From: CAVWUA01 sp963758025
Lineage (GTDB): Bacteria > Planctomycetota > Planctomycetia > Isosphaerales > Isosphaeraceae
NCBI GenBank assembly: GCA_963758025.1
Contig: CAVWUA010000032.1
Location: forward strand, 1-64,000
Direction: 5' to 3'
Length of the DNA stretch: 64,000 bases
A program made the position numbers and the translations under genes. The notes under the pieces are model-generated. The model had not been told where the DNA came from. It searched no databases and saw only the letters and a program-made list of their open reading frames with translations. This document shows, in pieces, positions 59,824 through 64,000 of this stretch (its first letter is position 1; each line of letters opens with the position of its first letter).

Positions 59824-60812
59824 TTACAACGGTTTCTGATCGATCACCTCAAACCCATACGAGTTGCCGACCGGCACCACGCGGAACCGGGTGACGCGAA
59901 TCTCCGAGGGGCGCAGGCCGCGGTAGGCGGCTTCGATCTGGGCGAGACGCTCCTCGATCCCCTTGGGGTAGAACTGGAGGATCGGCTTGTCCCCGACATC
60001 GATGCCGGCCTTCCGGAAGAGGGCCACGTCGGACTCCTTGCGGTCGCGGCTCTGCCAGGCGAAATAGAGGCGGTCGTCCCCCTGCGCGGGGCGGATCTGC
60101 TGGGTCGGTTTCGGGCTGGAGAAGTTCGAGACATAGACCAGGGAATTCGGCCCGGCGATCGTGGCCAGCTCGACCCCCAGGGCATCGAGCTGCCGGGCGT
60201 ATTCCTCGACGGTCTGGCCGGGGTTGTAGAAGATGCTCCAGCGGTCCTCCCGGCCGACCCCGCCATCGCCGGGGCCGTTGCCGAAGCCGGGGACGCCCGT
60301 GCCGATGCGCGAGGCCCGCTGGCCGCTGGCGACGGCCCCCCCTGGTTCATCGTCGGGCTCAGCTCGGCGCTGACGAGTTCCTCGGCCACGTCGGCCGCCG
60401 TGTCGAGCATGGCCGTCGGGGTCATCATGACTTCCGGCTGCTCGAAGTCGGCGGCATCGACCGTGTTGTTCGACGCCGCGTCGGCCGCTTCCGCCCCCGG
60501 CACGTCGATCGTCTCGCTCTCGCCGATCTCCCCCTCGGGCGAGCCGCCCCCGCCCCCGGAGACCTCGATGATCTTCATCGGCGCCGCCACGCGCGAGGCG
60601 TAGGCATCGGTCGTCAGGTAGTACAGAAACAGCCACCCGGTAAGCAACACCGCCCCGAGCACGACGGCCATCAGGAACGACGAGAGACGGTCGTGCAGCG
60701 ACTCACCCCGAACCCGCAGTTCGAGCACGGGCGCGGGCACGGCGTCGGGCGCCGGCCTGGAATCGCCCGGGGTCGGCTCGGTCGAGGATGGGGGTTTGCG
60801 GAACGGGAACAT
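59824..60812 (-). CDS. Single-pass membrane protein of unknown function (frame break in C7 run)
   Basis: About 329 residues after repair. A short cytoplasmic N-terminus rich in Pro, then one membrane segment (FLMAVVLGAVLLTGWLFLYYLTT), a Gly-rich patch (EVSGGGGGSPEGEIGE), a low-complexity linker and, past the break, a periplasmic domain: WSIFYNPGQTVEEYARQLDALGVELATI, LVYVSNFSSPKP, and a C-terminal VTRFRVVPVGNSYGFEVIDQKPL. The break falls exactly in seven C at 60336-60342. The topology resembles ExbD/TonB-like envelope proteins but no conserved ExbD motif is seen, so it is left unnamed. It lies 100 bases downstream of the cyclase-fold gene in the same direction, likely one operon. Confidence 0.65.
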
Positions 60813-60912
60813 CGCGATTCAGACTCTCCCGACGGAACAGAACGCGGCAATCGAGCGGTTTTCCTCGTCGGGCGCGTCTCGGCGACGCACCCATTTCCAA
60901 AAAAAGAGGGGG

Positions 60913-62492
60913 CTACGGGGACGAGAACGGGTCCCCCTGGCGGACTTCCTCGTACCAGGCGTGCCAGCGCTGGGCGGCGGCCCGGCGCTCGGCGAGGCTG
61001 GCATCGGGGGGTGGGCCGAAGCCGTCGAGCTTGCGGCTCAGGAGCTGGAGCGAGGTCCGCGCGGCGGCGACGACCTGCTCGTCCGGGTCTTCCAGCAAGG
61101 CGATCAGGATCGGCACGGCGTCGAGGTCCCCGGCGCGGCCCAGGCCCCACGCGGCGACGCTCCGAATCCCGGGGTCGGGATCTTCCATCAGCTTGATGAG
61201 CCGCTCCTTGTGCTTCTTGAGGACCTCCGGCCCCTCGGTCTGGTAGCGCTGGACCAGCCCGGCGAGGGCCTCCTGGGCACTCTCGCCCCGGGGGTCCTCC
61301 AGGGCGGCGAACATCCCCTCGATCGCCCCGTTCATCGGCCGGACCAGCACGCGGCCTCCGGCGACGGTCAGGCTCGACAGGTCCTTCGGCAGGCCCCGCC
61401 CGCCGACGAGCGTTCCCGAGCCGAGGCGCTTGATCTCGATCTTCTGGAGCGTCTTGGTGGTCGATTTGGTCAGGAAGAGGATGCCCCAGGCGGTGTTGAC
61501 CACCTCGCCATACTGGGCGTTCCAGGCGCCGCTGGGTTCCTGCCCGGTCAGGAGGTACTGCATCCCGCGTCCGAACCAGTCCACGCCGCCGAGCGTGTCG
61601 CGCCCGGCCAGGGCCCCGACGCGCTCCAGGCCGTAGAGGCTGTAATAGGGAGACTGGCCGACGATCGGCAGGTCGCCGACGACGAAGTTCCGCGAGAGCC
61701 AGGTGATCCCCTTGCGGACGGCGGAATTGATCGCGGCCTTGGAGGTCTTCGGGGTGTACGCGGGGCCGCCGGTCTCGGAGACCAGCGGATTCAGCAGGCG
61801 GCTTTCCGGCTTCTCGGCCTCCTCGGTTTTCTGGTAAAGCTGCCGCTCGCAGATGAAGAGGCTGCCGACCCCCGCGGCGGTCATGGCGACGGTGGGCTTC
61901 CACTGGATCTCATCGCGGTGATAGTTCCACGAGCCGTCGGGAAACTGCGCGGCGATGTACCAGGCCGCGGCGCGGTCCCAGACGCTCGGCGGGATCTGCA
62001 CCCCGGCGTTCTCCGCTTCCCAGAGCCCGAGCAGGGCATACTGGCTGATCGAGGTATCCCCGGCGCTGCGGTGATCGTAATCCCAGGAGCCGTTATTGTT
62101 CTGCCGGCTCAGGATGTGCCTGGCGATTGCCTCGATCTGGGCGCGGTGCTGGGTCGCGTCGAGATTGGCGAGGAACATGCCGGTGACGGCGGCCTCGTAA
62201 ATATCGGCCCCCCCTGGCGCTCGGGCGTGTACAGCGTGCCGTTGAAGCGCGTCAGGACCTTCGCCAGCACCGCCTGGATCCCAGGGTCGTTCGCCAGGGC
62301 CTCGGCCTTGACCAGGGCCAGCCCCGCGAGGGCCGCCTCGCCGGGTTTTTCCTCGGCAACGTGCGTCCGCAGAAACTGCGCGGCGCGCGCGATGGCCGGC
62401 CCTTCCTCCCCCGCACCCCGGGCGCTCCGCGCCGAGAGGGCGGTCAAGGTCCAGAACGCAACGAAAAGTCGGAAAGGAAGGGGGGAACGCAT
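60913..62492 (-). CDS. Terpenoid-cyclase-fold (alpha-alpha barrel) protein with HEAT repeats (frame break in C7 run)
   Basis: About 527 residues, exported (signal FRLFVAFWTLTALSARSARG). Prenyltransferase/squalene-oxidase-type repeats are visible: HILSRQNNNGSWDYD, AAWYIAAQFPDGSWNYHRDE, GMQYLLTGQEPSGAWNAQYGEVVNTAWGILFL. C-terminal HEAT repeats follow (RLIKLMEDPDPGIRSVAAWGLG, VPILIALLEDPDEQVVAAAR). The DxDD acid motif of squalene-hopene cyclases is absent, so it is probably a binding or scaffold protein, not a cyclase. The break is in seven C at 62208-62214 (RQGG then ADIYEAAVTGMFLANLDATQ). ATG 62492 is chosen as the signal start. Such secreted proteins are frequent in Planctomycetes; function unknown. 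Confidence 0.8.
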
Positions 62493-62899
62493 GAAACGGA
62501 AATCCCCGACAAACGACGGGACCGGCACGATGCCACACACCCATTCTATCCGGGAATCGACCGGGAACAAAATGGACACGTTGGTCGGGCGCCTCGAATG
62601 CGAATCGCCACGCTGAGGTCGGCCGTTGACCTTGCGGAAATCCCGCCGGCACATAGAATATAATTGTGCCTTTCAGAACGCCCCATCATCGCATCGCGGC
62701 ACTCGCCGCACAGATTTCCTCATCCTTAGAGTTTCCCCCGCGTCAACGCCGCGACGCGAGCGATGTGGTAAACTGGAGCCGAACGATCGGCGATTGGACC
62801 ATCGTCTGTCCCCTCCGGGCGCGGTTTTGCCGGTTTTCCGGACAAAACCTACTGGAAGGATGGAGGATCGGACCCGTATCATTCAAGGAGGAACGTGGA
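62493..62899. other. Divergent intergenic region, 407 bases
   Basis: No supported gene. The frame of the downstream gene stays open back to 62666, but the strong ribosome site at 62886-62894 argues that translation begins at 62900. A candidate plus-strand promoter is listed separately. Confidence 0.4.
62632..62664 (+). promoter_or_regulatory. Candidate sigma70-type promoter
   Basis: TTGCGG (62632-62637), 16 bases, TAGAAT (62654-62659), which overlaps a perfect TATAAT at 62659-62664. It would drive the gene at 62900 with a leader of about 230 bases. An A/T-rich island in GC-rich surroundings, found by eye. Confidence 0.4.
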
Positions 62900-63283
62900 A
62901 TGCCCAGCGCTCGATGGATGCCGGCGTGCCGTTACGGTGTGCCGGGGTTGCTGGCGGGTCTGGTTCTGGCCTGGTCCCTGGGGAGCGGTCGCCCCCCGGA
63001 GGTCCGAGCCCAGGCGCCGTTGCCACAGGCGACGGACGGGACGATCGCCCTGACGACACCGGCGGCCGGCCCGGGATCAGCCCAGTCCCTGTTCCTGATC
63101 GACACGCGGAACCAGGTGTTTGCCGTGTATCGCGTGGAACCGCAGAACCCGAACGGGGCCGTGAAGCTCGAAGCCGTCCGCCAGTATCGTTGGGACCTGA
63201 AACTCGACGAGTACAACAACCAGAAGCCCGAGGCCAGCGCCATCAAGTCCTGGCTGTCCTCCGGAAGTCTCGGCAGTCGGTAA
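62900..63283 (+). CDS. Small exported hypothetical protein
   Basis: 127 residues. A signal peptide or N-terminal anchor (YGVPGLLAGLVLAWSLGSGRPPEVRAQ) leads a small beta-rich domain: GTIALTTPAAG, SLFLIDTRNQVFAVYRVEPQNPNGAVKLEAVRQYRWDLKLDEYNNQKPEAS. The DTRNQVFAVYRV strand pattern is of a kind I associate with a conserved planctomycete hypothetical, without known function. ATG 62900 is decided by AAGGAGG seven bases upstream. It is followed in the same direction by the helix-turn-helix gene 134 bases on. Confidence 0.75.
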   Translation: MPSARWMPACRYGVPGLLAGLVLAWSLGSGRPPEVRAQAPLPQATDGTIALTTPAAGPGSAQSLFLIDTRNQVFAVYRVEPQNPNGAVKLEAVRQYRWDLKLDEYNNQKPEASAIKSWLSSGSLGSR

Positions 63284-63417
63284 CCAGGGAGGGTCTGATG
63301 TTGGCGTGCTCGTCGTCGCGGTCCCGACCTTCTTGATTCACCCGCCTTGCCGATGATCTAACGAGAGAGACCAACGGCCCCGACCCGGCCGATAACGACT
63401 GCGAGAGGAGCACGTCC

Positions 63418-64000
63418 ATGGCTCAGTTTTACACCCTCGAGGAGGCCGCCCGTGTTCTCGGGATGAGCACCGAGGAACTCAAGCTCCAGGCCCAGCAACG
63501 CAAGGTCCGCGCCTTCATGGATAGCGGCTCCTGGCGTTTCCGGGTCGCCGACGTGGACGAACTGGCCCGCCGCCGCGGCATGGGGAGCGACCCGGACCTC
63601 TCCCTGTCGGACCTGGACCTCGATCGCCCAGGGGGGTAGCGGCAGCGGCGATGACATCGACCTGTCGGAGTTCCAGCTCGGCGTCGCCAGCTCCGACGTC
63701 AGCGGGACCTCGTCGGAAGACGTGGCGTCCACGCCCGAGTCGGATGACGACGTGCTGCTGGACGACATGTCGCTCCCGCCGGAGCGGCATGTCCGGCTCC
63801 AGCTCGACGATCATCGGCATGAAGCCCTCGGGCAAGCAGCCGAGCGACTCCGACGTCCGGCTGGTCCCCGAGGAGATGGACAAGGGCGCGAGTGATTCCG
63901 ACGTCCGCTCTCGGGCCTCGGACCGCAAGACCACGGCAACGCCCCCAGCGACTCCGACGTGACGCTGGTCTCCGACGATGCCGACTCCGGCTCCATGGAG
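63418..64000 (+). CDS. Helix-turn-helix protein with acidic SDSDV-repeat tail, cut by window end (three frame breaks)
   Basis: The N-terminus is an excisionase/MerR-like DNA-binding domain (~1-58): FYTLEEAARVLGMSTEELKLQAQQ, KVRAFMDSGSWRFRVADVDELARRRG. A long acidic Ser/Asp-rich region follows across breaks at a G6 run (63631-63636), near 63780 and near 63930: DLSEFQLGVASSDVSG, DDDVLLDDMSLPP, then repeated S-D-S-D-V units (PSDSDVRLVPEE, ASDSDVRSRA, PSDSDVTLVSDDADSGSM). The gene runs past 64000. ATG 63418 has GAGAGGA upstream. The combination of HTH and repeated acidic SDSDV motifs suggests a DNA- or membrane-organising protein; the role is unknown. Confidence 0.7.

Noticed and set aside
60913..62492. 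Squalene-hopene cyclase for hopanoid synthesis
   Set aside because: The catalytic DxDD motif is absent, the protein carries an export signal and HEAT repeats, and no other isoprenoid gene is nearby.

Overview
The window is a high-GC chromosomal segment from a planctomycete, most likely Isosphaeraceae or Gemmataceae. The evidence is family content: DUF1501, DUF1549/DUF1553, DUF1552 and DUF1587/1592/1588/1585 proteins, a PVC-type dehydrogenase with a C-terminal cytochrome c, Tat-exported Gfo/Idh/MocA oxidoreductase, and very proline-rich FHA proteins. No rRNA, tRNA or CRISPR array was recognised.

Layout. (1) 22-9644: secreted and periplasmic catabolic-type genes (PhoD-like phosphatase, Tat-exported oxidoreductase, SGNH protein, small DUF4870 membrane protein), then a convergent DUF1552 plus DUF1592-type cytochrome pair, separated by a strong bidirectional terminator. 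(2) 9795-10892: a 3'-truncated transposase remnant. (3) 11031-32979: a type VI secretion system (T6SS) locus: tssA and tagJ/impE on the minus strand, a zinc-ribbon/double-FHA protein, a minus-strand membrane-complex block (short TssM-like protein, tssL, tssK), then a plus-strand block with a transmembrane pseudo-caspase, tssB, tssC, hcp, tssE, tssF, tssG, a peptidoglycan-binding/papain-like candidate effector, and tssH/clpV. (4) 33076-37763: PVC dehydrogenase and SGNH hydrolase, overlapping operon. (5) 38306-44161: small unknown protein, a ~1200-residue membrane protein translationally coupled to an M28 peptidase. (6) 44222-48172: DUF1501 and DUF1549/DUF1553 pair. (7) 48456-49028: GbsR/MarR-type regulator. 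(8) 49042-56666: a three-gene overlapping operon (FHA-PQQ membrane protein, solute-binding-protein-like protein, unknown exported protein). (9) 56740-59804: a mobile-element patch (tandem repeat, IS4-type transposase, decayed second IS4-type transposase, REP-like palindrome). (10) 59824-64000: a membrane protein, a terpenoid-cyclase-fold/HEAT protein, a small exported protein and a helix-turn-helix protein running off the end.

The most interesting content is the T6SS. It has sheath, tube, baseplate and ClpV genes with clear family motifs, but a TssM that is less than half the usual length, has no Walker A motif and no periplasmic domain; no TssJ, VgrG or PAAR gene is present in the window. 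It also carries two unusual extra proteins: a membrane-anchored caspase-fold protein whose catalytic motif is degenerate, and a peptidoglycan-binding cysteine-protease-like protein placed between tssG and tssH.

Caution: I count about 22 single-base frame breaks across 14 otherwise well-conserved genes, with recognisable protein on both sides of each break. Two sit in runs of seven C and one in a run of six G. This looks like uncorrected sequencing indels more than mass pseudogenisation, so broken genes below are given as full-span coding regions with the break noted.
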